From positions 52,898 through 116,897 of the IMG/VR virus record IMGVR_UViG_3300013111_000325: a stretch of 64,000 nucleotides of DNA, one strand, 5' to 3'. A program made the translations under genes and the position numbers. Below the pieces are notes generated by a model. It saw only the letters and a list, made by a program, of their open reading frames with translations. It was not told the origin of the DNA and ran no database searches. Origin of the DNA: a virus. Of this stretch, positions 16,925 through 23,492 are shown piece by piece (position 1 is the stretch's first letter; each line of letters begins with the position of its first letter).

Positions 16925-17391
16925 TGCTAAAAGAAGCAACTCATGTACAGGAAGTGGGTAAGATTATTGAAACTGATCCTGTAAGAAGGAATATCGTACC
17001 TGCTTTAAGAATAAAAAATGGTGCGAGAGTATTTTATTATGGTGAACCAGAGAATTTGATAGCCGCCGTTTGTATGCATACGTCAAGAATAATACCAGAC
17101 AGTGAGGAACAATTGCTCACGGAATATCATTGGGGTGGTGCATGTAAGGGAGGAAACAAAGCAATATTTTATAGTCTTTGGTCACATGTAAATGGTATGG
17201 GCAGACAGTTACTAAATATTTCATTGGCCCAATTGGTATTAGAAAATAAACACGAGAGATATATAACACTCTCACCTAAAACAGAAATGGCTAAAAAGTT
17301 TCACGAAAGCAACGGAGCCAAACTTATTCATGAATCATTGTGGGCTTATAACTTTGAGTATTTCATAAGACACGGAAACGAAGATGAATAA
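16921..17391 (+). CDS. GNAT-family acetyltransferase-like protein
   Basis: A 156-residue protein with the acetyl-CoA loop pattern VNGMGRQLLN (R/Q-x-x-G-x-G/A type) followed by a helix. A late KKFHESNGAKLI segment is typical of the end of GNAT domains. It is coupled by ATGA to the lipase gene and overlaps the next gene. Substrate unknown. Confidence 0.6.
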   Translation: MMLKEATHVQEVGKIIETDPVRRNIVPALRIKNGARVFYYGEPENLIAAVCMHTSRIIPDSEEQLLTEYHWGGACKGGNKAIFYSLWSHVNGMGRQLLNISLAQLVLENKHERYITLSPKTEMAKKFHESNGAKLIHESLWAYNFEYFIRHGNEDE

Positions 17392-17974
17392 ATGGGACCT
17401 TTCAAATTTTGATAACAAAGAGGATGCACATGTAGGGTTTCAACAAGTACCAGAGAATAGAACGGCAGTTGATAATATATTGCGATTGAATTATAACAAT
17501 CAATTGCGTTTAACATTGATGGCTGACACCAAAGCAAATATCATGATTACAGTTAGTTCAATTGTGTTTTCTATTACAGTTGCAAATATTACAAACGAAA
17601 TGTTATTATATCCTCTCATGGCATTGGGTATTTGTTCAGTTGTGGCACTGGTTTGTGCTATCATAGTGATTATGCCAAAGATTGACTATCCAAAAACAAA
17701 GACAGGTAAAATAGATAAGTCTTCACCATTCTATAATCCATTATTCTTTGGGCATTTTGCTCACATATCAATACGAGAGTATAAAGAAGAATATGCTAAA
17801 CGATTGATGACAGATGCACAAATTATGGATGCATTGACAGGTGACATATATGGTATAGGTAGAGTAATTGCAACGAATAAATTTAAGTATTTGCGTTATA
17901 GTTACATGACATTTCTTGTGGGAATATCATTAGCAATAAGTATATTTACATTCCAAATTATATTCGTTTCATAA
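17384..17974 (+). CDS. Pycsar effector-like (DUF5706) membrane protein
   Basis: A 196-residue protein with hydrophobic segments near residues 52-70, 74-97 and 171-193. It carries LMADTKANIMITVSSIVFSI, NPLFFGHFAHISIREY and GDIYGIGRVIATNKFKYLRY. This order matches the PycTM/DUF5706 membrane effector family. In bacterial Pycsar defence, such proteins disrupt the membrane when a cyclase makes cCMP or cUMP. No cyclase gene is visible nearby. In a phage it may act in superinfection control, as a decoy, or in lysis. Confidence 0.7.
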   Translation: MNKWDLSNFDNKEDAHVGFQQVPENRTAVDNILRLNYNNQLRLTLMADTKANIMITVSSIVFSITVANITNEMLLYPLMALGICSVVALVCAIIVIMPKIDYPKTKTGKIDKSSPFYNPLFFGHFAHISIREYKEEYAKRLMTDAQIMDALTGDIYGIGRVIATNKFKYLRYSYMTFLVGISLAISIFTFQIIFVS

Positions 17975-18009
17975 ATAGAGATATTAACCACAATGATTGA
18001 AAGGAAAAA

Positions 18010-18261
18010 ATGTCAAGAAGTGAAATTAAGGATTGGATTGTAATGTCATTAAGTGTAGGAACAATTATTTTGTTGTTCGTAATTACAATCGGTGACTTTA
18101 TGAATGCAATGGAAACAAATAGAGAACCTAGTAAAGACGTAATTAACTTATTATCAATGGCAATAACTGGTATTGTTGGTATTATTGCTGGCTTTATTTC
18201 TGGTAAAAATGCAGCCGATCAGGCAAAGCAACAAGCGGAAGCACAAGGAGCCCAAAAGTGA
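18010..18261 (+). CDS. Small two-helix membrane protein
   Basis: An 83-residue protein after an AAGG ribosome site, with helices at residues 10-30 and 44-64 and a polar Ala/Gln-rich tail (DQAKQQAEAQGAQK). The second helix (MAITGIVGIIAGFISGKNAA) resembles small phage holin-like proteins. It overlaps the secreted nuclease gene by GTGA, so it might assist its export or lysis. Confidence 0.6.
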   Translation: MSRSEIKDWIVMSLSVGTIILLFVITIGDFMNAMETNREPSKDVINLLSMAITGIVGIIAGFISGKNAADQAKQQAEAQGAQK

Positions 18262-19115
18262 ATTTGAAATTATCATTAGTTACTATTTTATTTTGTGGGT
18301 GGATGCTTGGAGCACCACCTGCATTTTCTGCTGATTTTGTCACCAAGGGTGACATAAGAAAATCAAGTGTGAAGTCGTTTAAGTCGTTTTTCACGGAAGA
18401 AAAATGCGATCAAATATTGATTGATACATTCACTATTTGTTATGATCATGAGAGAAAGTCACCAACTGCGGTTTATGTTGAGGTGACTGGACCTACTGTA
18501 ATTGAGGACATAGACAAACGCCCTCCATTCTTTACAGATAAGCGTGTAAAGAAAAACTACAGAACAACATCAAAAGACTATACGAACACAGGTTATGATA
18601 GAGGTCATTTTGGTGCATCAGATGCTTCACACGATTGGAATAAGAAGCATCAGAAAGCAACATATTCAATGGCTAACATCGTACCACAGACACCATTTGC
18701 TAATCGTTATAAGTTCATAGCATTAGAAAAGCATGAACGAGAGATGGCAGTCAAGTATGGTCGTTTAGAAAACGTCACAATTGCATTTTGGAACAACAGA
18801 CCCAAGAGAATTGGTAAGTCACAGTTGCAGGTACCAAGTGCATTTGCTAAACTTTATACTGATGGTAAAGGGTATAAAGAATGCTTCTTTATTTGGAATA
18901 ATGACGTATATGATAAATCAGACGGTCAAGATCCAAACAAATATAAACAAAATTGTGATAAAGTAACTGCAATGTGGGGCACACAAGTAGGTGAAGCAGA
19001 TAAGTGGTCACTGAAAGATAAAGATGCTCTCATTGATTTGCTTGACAAATATATAGAAAGTGAGAAAAATCAATCTAAAGTGGGTCTTGCAGAAGCACTC
19101 AAGAAAGCACTTTAG
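18258..19115 (+). CDS. Secreted DNA/RNA non-specific endonuclease (NUC1 family)
   Basis: A 285-residue protein starting at GTG with a signal peptide cleaved near ADF (residues 1-26). The catalytic block is Asp114-Arg-Gly-His117 followed by YSMANIVPQTPFANR with the metal-binding Asn, the ordering of Serratia-type/NUC1 nucleases. It should degrade DNA and RNA in the periplasm or outside. Possible roles are nucleotide recycling after lysis or attack on DNA of competing phages. It closes the operon that began near 15.7 kb. Confidence 0.85.
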   Translation: MNLKLSLVTILFCGWMLGAPPAFSADFVTKGDIRKSSVKSFKSFFTEEKCDQILIDTFTICYDHERKSPTAVYVEVTGPTVIEDIDKRPPFFTDKRVKKNYRTTSKDYTNTGYDRGHFGASDASHDWNKKHQKATYSMANIVPQTPFANRYKFIALEKHEREMAVKYGRLENVTIAFWNNRPKRIGKSQLQVPSAFAKLYTDGKGYKECFFIWNNDVYDKSDGQDPNKYKQNCDKVTAMWGTQVGEADKWSLKDKDALIDLLDKYIESEKNQSKVGLAEALKKAL

Positions 19116-19121
19116 GCTAAC

Positions 19122-19149
19122 TTGACATTTTAAAAAAGTAGTGTATAAT
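19122..19149 (+). promoter_or_regulatory. Putative promoter at the iscA start
   Basis: TTGACA at 19122-19127, a 16-base spacer and TATAAT at 19144-19149. The -10 box lies inside the first codons of the only available start of the iscA-like ORF. The box therefore serves a leaderless or shorter product, mainly drives iscU, or is coincidental. Confidence 0.5.
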
Positions 19150-19485
19150 ATAGATATATCACAAAAAGCAAGTGAAGCAGTAAATGATGCAATCCAAGAA
19201 CATGAGCATCTACGTTTGAGTGCAAGACCTGGTGGATGCTCAGGTTGGAAGTGGAATTTACAGACAGAAGATACACTTGCACGAAACTCATTGGACGAAG
19301 TTTTTAGTACGAATTATGGATTTGAGATAGTGGTATCAAAATACTATCTAAATAATATTATAGGCTCAGCAACCATAGATTTTCAAAATGATAATTTAGT
19401 TGAACAAGGCTTTATAATCAAACGCAAATCAAGTCTTCATTCATGTGGTTGCGGAGAAAGTTTTACACCAATAAAAGATATGTAA
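19141..19485 (+). CDS. iscA: A-type iron-sulfur carrier (IscA/SufA-like)
   Basis: A 114-residue HesB/IscA-family protein with the three cluster-binding cysteines at Cys33 (PGGCSGWKW), Cys102 and Cys104 (HSCGCGESF). These proteins carry Fe-S clusters or iron to target enzymes. GTG at 19141 is the only reasonable start in frame because a stop lies at 19123-19125, and no ribosome site is visible. The stop shares one base with the iscU start, so the pair is coupled. Confidence 0.85.
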   Translation: MYNIDISQKASEAVNDAIQEHEHLRLSARPGGCSGWKWNLQTEDTLARNSLDEVFSTNYGFEIVVSKYYLNNIIGSATIDFQNDNLVEQGFIIKRKSSLHSCGCGESFTPIKDM

Positions 19486-19895
19486 TGGCATATTCAGACA
19501 AAGTAGTAGATCACTATGAAAATCCCAGGAATGTGGGTTCTTTTAATCCCGCTAATAATAACGTTGGTACTGGTCTTGTTGGAGCGCCAGAATGTGGTGA
19601 TGTGATGAAACTACAGATACAAGTAGAAAATAATAAAATAATTGATGCTAAATTTAAGACCTTTGGTTGCGGTTCTGCTATAGCCGCTTCATCACTCGCC
19701 ACTGAGTGGGTCAAAAATAAACCAATTGACGAAGCAATGAAACTTAACAACGTAGAAATTGTTGATGAGTTATCCTTACCTCCTGTAAAGATACATTGTA
19801 GTGTATTGGCGGAAGATGCTATTAAAGCGGCCATAGCCGATTATAAAAGCAAAAATGATGGAGTAGAACATGGGGAAAGTAATGCAATCTATTGA
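19485..19895 (+). CDS. iscU: Iron-sulfur cluster scaffold IscU
   Basis: A 136-residue scaffold with all ligands: Cys37 and Asp39 (PECGDVM), Cys62 (FGCGSAIAASS), His104 and Cys105 (KIHCSVLAEDAI). The LPPVK segment at residues 98-102 is the site recognised by the HscA chaperone in bacteria. I start at the ATG overlapping the iscA stop, which gives the standard MAYSDKVVDHYENPRNVG beginning. It would assemble clusters using host IscS. No cysteine desulfurase is present in the window. Confidence 0.93.
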   Translation: MAYSDKVVDHYENPRNVGSFNPANNNVGTGLVGAPECGDVMKLQIQVENNKIIDAKFKTFGCGSAIAASSLATEWVKNKPIDEAMKLNNVEIVDELSLPPVKIHCSVLAEDAIKAAIADYKSKNDGVEHGESNAIY

Positions 19896-20160
19896 GGCTA
19901 GAAAGAAATTAAATTTTGGTGCGAGATTTGTTATCACTCTCATTATAGCACACACCTTTATTTTTCTTATTTGGCTTTTGTTTTATGTTGAATTGCCTCA
20001 AGCATCTCGTGATCTTATTAATATTATGGTTGGTGCTTATGTAGCAGTATTGGCAAAGTCAACCGATTATTGGTTCAAGGAGAAAGATGATCCTGAACAT
20101 AAAGAGACAGAGAAACATTTAGAAAGTGGTGTAGCCCAGGAGGAACAAAGTGGCTATTAG
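19870..20160 (+). CDS. Small membrane protein
   Basis: A 96-residue protein overlapping iscU by 26 bases. Two hydrophobic segments (residues 18-40 and 51-63) are followed by a charged tail (KEKDDPEHKETEKHLESG). The second helix (LINIMVGAYVAVLAKSTDYW) resembles small phage holin-like proteins. A start four codons later is possible. Function unknown. Confidence 0.55.
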   Translation: MGKVMQSIEARKKLNFGARFVITLIIAHTFIFLIWLLFYVELPQASRDLINIMVGAYVAVLAKSTDYWFKEKDDPEHKETEKHLESGVAQEEQSGY

Positions 20161-20479
20161 AAAGAACTATTTAAGTACATTTGGATGGGAAGTAAATGAT
20201 GCTTATTATAAAGTCGATGACGATTATCATAAATTACCATTAGACCAGACACCGAAAGATAAAAAAGGGAAACATAAAAACTATTGGGTCTTTACAGTCA
20301 ATGTGTTTAGAAATGAGGATGCAAGAACATTAGGAGCGGTTCCTTTAGCACAAAATGTGATGAAGGTTGAGGTGCCAAATGATGTTGCAACCGATGATGC
20401 AAATGCCATGAAAACTGAATGTTATAACCAATTAAAAGTGCTAACAAATAGTTTTAAGAATGATGGTACTGATGTGTAA
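20150..20479 (+). CDS. Conserved phage hypothetical protein
   Basis: A 109-residue soluble protein starting at GTG after a strong AGGAGG site inside the previous gene. It contains FGWEVNDAYYKVDD, YWVFTVNVFRNEDART and a helical end. The segment resembles small virion-associated proteins of marine phages, but I cannot place it. A promoter begins two bases after its stop. Confidence 0.5.
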   Translation: MAIRKNYLSTFGWEVNDAYYKVDDDYHKLPLDQTPKDKKGKHKNYWVFTVNVFRNEDARTLGAVPLAQNVMKVEVPNDVATDDANAMKTECYNQLKVLTNSFKNDGTDV

Positions 20480-20480
20480 C

Positions 20481-20509
20481 TTGACAAACTAATTAGAGTT
20501 TGTTATATT
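20481..20509 (+). promoter_or_regulatory. Promoter ahead of the bS21 gene
   Basis: TTGACA at 20481-20486, a 17-base spacer and TATATT at 20504-20509, about 30 bases before the bS21 start codon. The placement suggests independent expression of the ribosomal protein and the histone-like gene after it. Confidence 0.75.
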
Positions 20510-20538
20510 ATATTTTTTTAACTTAAACGTGAATTATT

Positions 20539-20763
20539 ATGATTAGTGTAAAAAGTAAAGGTAGAAATAATCTAAAACTCCTCTCTCAATTCAAATCTTT
20601 AGTTAATGCAGAAGGTACTCTTGAGACATATAAATCAAAAAGATATTATGTGAAACCCTCTCTCAAAAAGAAATTGAAGAGAGAAGCGGCAGAGAGACAA
20701 CGAGCAAAAGATCTCATTAATGAAATCAAAGAAATAAGAAAACATTGGGATGATATATTTTAA
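20539..20763 (+). CDS. rpsU: Ribosomal protein bS21 homologue
   Basis: A 74-residue basic protein: FKSLVNAEGTLETYKSKRYY, then VKPSLKKKLKREAAERQRAK. This is the bS21 layout of a short helix, an R/KxYYxKP motif and a basic helix. bS21 binds the 30S platform near the anti-Shine-Dalgarno region and turns over rapidly, so a phage copy can bias ribosomes toward phage mRNAs. Phage-encoded bS21 is known from pelagiphages and other marine viruses. It has its own promoter. Confidence 0.85.
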   Translation: MISVKSKGRNNLKLLSQFKSLVNAEGTLETYKSKRYYVKPSLKKKLKREAAERQRAKDLINEIKEIRKHWDDIF

Positions 20764-20775
20764 CGAAAGGATATT

Positions 20776-20955
20776 ATGTCAGAATTTCATACTCAAATTG
20801 TTGAGCAATACGAAACCTATCTTGCAGAGCATCAAAATTTTGAAGAGAAAGGTGTAAAAGCATCTGCCGCCAGAGCAAGAAAAGCACTTGGTGAAATCGG
20901 TAAACTTGCTAAATCTCGTAGAGCAGAAATTCAAGAGAAGAAAAACAATATGTAA
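20776..20955 (+). CDS. Small basic histone-like phage protein
   Basis: A 59-residue protein after an AAAGGATATT ribosome site. Its sequence EEKGVKASAARARKALGEIG, with KLAKSRRAEIQEKKN, matches a small conserved family in marine T4-like phages sometimes called histone-like. It may bind DNA or RNA. It follows bS21 by 12 bases and likely shares its promoter. Confidence 0.65.
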   Translation: MSEFHTQIVEQYETYLAEHQNFEEKGVKASAARARKALGEIGKLAKSRRAEIQEKKNNM

Positions 20956-20959
20956 CATT

Positions 20960-20967
20960 TATAAATA
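20960..20967 (+). promoter_or_regulatory. T4-late-like TATAAATA box
   Basis: TATAAATA lies 5 bases before the ATG of the first MKTFK-type gene, and no purine-rich ribosome site intervenes. It is an exact match to the T4 late consensus. If it is used, the transcript would start at or near the start codon. Confidence 0.5.
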
Positions 20968-20972
20968 TAGTC

Positions 20973-21383
20973 ATGAAGACATTCAAGAGATTTTGCCGCC
21001 ATGACGTATTGTATATAAATGAAGACATAACAAAATCACAATTAGATCAAATAGAAGCCTATGCTGACCGTCTATTCAAGGCGGTCAACATAGATATAAA
21101 CTTCACTCGCCATTTTCTTGATAGGGTCAACGATGAACGTAACAAGAAACCTATCAACACCGCAGAATTAACCAGACTTTTCAAGCAAACATACAAGAAA
21201 CACGGTAAAAAGATTCCCAAGATGGGTGATGATGCTCAAGCAGTTATTCATGACATGCAGACAGACATCAATATGCCATTTGTTTTAGCGTATGATAATA
21301 GGAGACAAGAGATAGATTTGGTCGCTAAAACAATTATGCGTAAGAAAGACTTTAAGACATCAAATCAGAAGTTGACTGTATGA
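20973..21383 (+). CDS. Conserved phage protein with MKTFK leader
   Basis: A 136-residue protein beginning MKTFKRFCRHDVLYINED, then a domain with IEAYADRLFKAVNIDINFTR and HFLDRVNDERNKKPINTAEL. The core belongs to a conserved family I know from marine T4-like phages, often fused to a short MKxFKxFL leader. The leader resembles the T4 internal-protein capsid-targeting peptide (MKTYQEFIAE). If that analogy holds, the protein is packaged in the head and delivered into the host. Core function unknown. Confidence 0.65.
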   Translation: MKTFKRFCRHDVLYINEDITKSQLDQIEAYADRLFKAVNIDINFTRHFLDRVNDERNKKPINTAELTRLFKQTYKKHGKKIPKMGDDAQAVIHDMQTDINMPFVLAYDNRRQEIDLVAKTIMRKKDFKTSNQKLTV

Positions 21384-21733
21384 AATCATTTAAAGTATTA
21401 AAACAGAACATAACTGAAGCCAGACAACGAATAGTTTATACGAGAGGAGAAACTCCCCAAGATGCTAAGAAAAAAGATAAAAGCCCTTATTATACTAAAA
21501 CAGTTAAAAATACAACAATAAGAGATTCCTGTCCAAAATGTGGAGGTTCAGGAGACCTTTTGCATTATCGGCATTATAAATCTGGTGAATGTTTTAAATG
21601 TAAAGGAAAAGGAACAGTTATAGTAAAAGCAAAGGAAATTGATTATAAATTTGATGAAAAGAAATGGAAAAAAGACAATCCAGATTATGATGAAAAAGGA
21701 CCTGATTGGTGGAAACAATTACTTATACATTAA
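21380..21733 (+). CDS. DnaJ-type zinc-finger protein with capsid-targeting-like leader
   Basis: A 117-residue protein starting MKSFKVLKQNITEARQR. It then carries two Cys4-type half-sites, CPKCGGSG and CFKCKGKG, as in the central zinc domain of DnaJ, but there is no J domain. The leader ends in ITE-A, a plausible prohead-protease-type cleavage site by analogy with T4. It overlaps the preceding gene by ATGA. It may be a co-injected chaperone-like or RNA-binding factor. Confidence 0.65.
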   Translation: MKSFKVLKQNITEARQRIVYTRGETPQDAKKKDKSPYYTKTVKNTTIRDSCPKCGGSGDLLHYRHYKSGECFKCKGKGTVIVKAKEIDYKFDEKKWKKDNPDYDEKGPDWWKQLLIH

Positions 21734-21742
21734 GAGCATAAA

Positions 21743-22009
21743 ATGAAATCATTTAATAGAATAAAAACTTACAAAGATTTTCTTAAAGAATATGATGACA
21801 GGACTGATCGGTATGTGGCTGATGAAATCAAACGAAGGAAACTTGCAAGAATTACTGTCAATGCAACTGACGATAGAAAGATGATAAAAGGTAAGGCCGA
21901 CTTTACTATGGATCATCATACTGGAAGTTCAACTATTCACGTATATTTGAGAAAGATACCAGGGTCTACAAAAGGTGTGGTTGCTTACAATTACGAACTA
22001 AAATTGTGA
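21743..22009 (+). CDS. Small protein with capsid-targeting-like leader
   Basis: An 88-residue protein beginning MKSFNRIKTYKDFLKEYDDR, which contains the YKDFLKE pattern of T4 internal-protein leaders. The remainder is a small beta-rich segment (TMDHHTGSSTIHVYLRKI). It lies between two other leader-bearing genes. Function unknown; packaging in the capsid is inferred. Confidence 0.6.
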   Translation: MKSFNRIKTYKDFLKEYDDRTDRYVADEIKRRKLARITVNATDDRKMIKGKADFTMDHHTGSSTIHVYLRKIPGSTKGVVAYNYELKL

Positions 22010-22028
22010 TTAATGGTAAGAGATCAAA

Positions 22029-23492
22029 ATGAAATCATTTAAGTCTTATTTAGCAGAACGCAGAAGAGGTGGAGAAGAGAAGAATCCAAGGGTTTCTGCT
22101 ATTAAGGCACTAGAACCTTATAAGAATGATAAAGATGTTTTCATTACCTATACACAAATTGAAAAGGTAGGTGTCAATCCAGGATCCAGTTATAATACTC
22201 CAAACGGTATCTATACATATCCTCTCAAAGAAGCATGGGAAAAATATTATGTCCCAGGAAAAGGAACTCTTAATGTACCCTTTGCTGGTGATTCCAGTTG
22301 GGTAAATGCAATCAAGATAAAATCAGATGCAAAAGTTATTAGAGATATTGGAGTTTCTTATAGTTCAAAGGAATGGGATGAAGATGTTTTAAAACTAGCC
22401 AAGATTTTTATAGATCATCCTTTTTCCAAGAAAAATTGGGTCCCAATACTAACCATGTTGCAGGGTGTCAATCTGTATGACAAGGTAGAAAAAGATTTTG
22501 TCGGAGTGCGTAAAGATTGGTATTTTGAAAATAGAGAAAATGTAATTTGGAATCTATTTAAGGCTATTAAACAACATGCTATGTATTCCGCATATAGTCA
22601 GACAATCGGTGGACAGATGTGGAATTTGACAAGAGAACTTGCGACCATTATCAAATATACAGAAATGATTGAAATGGATGCTATTGATGGAAATTCAGGA
22701 ATGGACGAATTTGAAATTTCTATTCAAAGATTGGAAAAACCTTTAGATTTATCCGATCAAACAAGAATGTTTTGGTTTAGATTCCATTCTGGATTTAGAA
22801 AAACGGCACCAAATGTCTGGACAGATTTGTGGTTGAAGATGGGATATGGTGGAGTGATTGACCGTTCAGAGAATGGAATAATACACGAAGCAGAACCAAT
22901 ACAAGGTGTGTTCTTTACAACCAAGGCTTTTGATGTTTTGGGCAGGTTCATGAATAAAGGTTACGAGAGAGTGAATATGAAAGGTCTTTATATTTTGAGT
23001 GGTCTTCGTGTGGGTAAGGATGAACTTGTACACAAATTGAAGAATTTTTTACACAAAGATCAATACAAGTCCCTTTGTGCTATTATTATATTTCACAAAA
23101 TAAATCAAATATTGGCAAAGTTTTTAACAAGTATGGGTTCTTCAGGTGATGCTGATCAGATTAGTGCCCAGGCACCAAAATATGTTATTAAAAGGGCTAA
23201 TGATAAAAAGACATGGTTGAAAGTAGACCAATTTGATCCTTTTGTTCCAAATAGTACACGAACAGTAGTTGAATTTTTAGAAAACGAAATAAAAATCTAT
23301 CCTGATAATCATACTCCTTCAAATTCAGTAATGTTTAAATACGATAAAATAATTCCTCCTTTTGCACTAGAAAAAGATTTATCTTCAACTTTAAATAAAC
23401 AGTCTTATATAAAAATGGGAATGATGTTAGATAAATCGGTAACTACCTTATTGAGCAACATGATAGAAGATGTTTTAGGTATAAAAATATGA
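22029..23492 (+). CDS. Putative capsid-packaged effector, unknown function
   Basis: A 487-residue protein with leader MKSFKSYLAERRRGGEE. It is followed by VFITYTQIEKVGVNPGSSYN and TPNGIYTYPLKEAWEKYY with a PFAGDS segment, and later GYGGVIDRSENGIIHEAEPI before QGVFFTT. I have seen this combination in leader-bearing proteins of marine T4-like phages but know no function. The compact N-terminal fold with NTPNGIYTYPL might be an enzyme. It overlaps the tRNA nucleotidyltransferase gene by ATGA. Confidence 0.6.
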   Translation: MKSFKSYLAERRRGGEEKNPRVSAIKALEPYKNDKDVFITYTQIEKVGVNPGSSYNTPNGIYTYPLKEAWEKYYVPGKGTLNVPFAGDSSWVNAIKIKSDAKVIRDIGVSYSSKEWDEDVLKLAKIFIDHPFSKKNWVPILTMLQGVNLYDKVEKDFVGVRKDWYFENRENVIWNLFKAIKQHAMYSAYSQTIGGQMWNLTRELATIIKYTEMIEMDAIDGNSGMDEFEISIQRLEKPLDLSDQTRMFWFRFHSGFRKTAPNVWTDLWLKMGYGGVIDRSENGIIHEAEPIQGVFFTTKAFDVLGRFMNKGYERVNMKGLYILSGLRVGKDELVHKLKNFLHKDQYKSLCAIIIFHKINQILAKFLTSMGSSGDADQISAQAPKYVIKRANDKKTWLKVDQFDPFVPNSTRTVVEFLENEIKIYPDNHTPSNSVMFKYDKIIPPFALEKDLSSTLNKQSYIKMGMMLDKSVTTLLSNMIEDVLGIKI

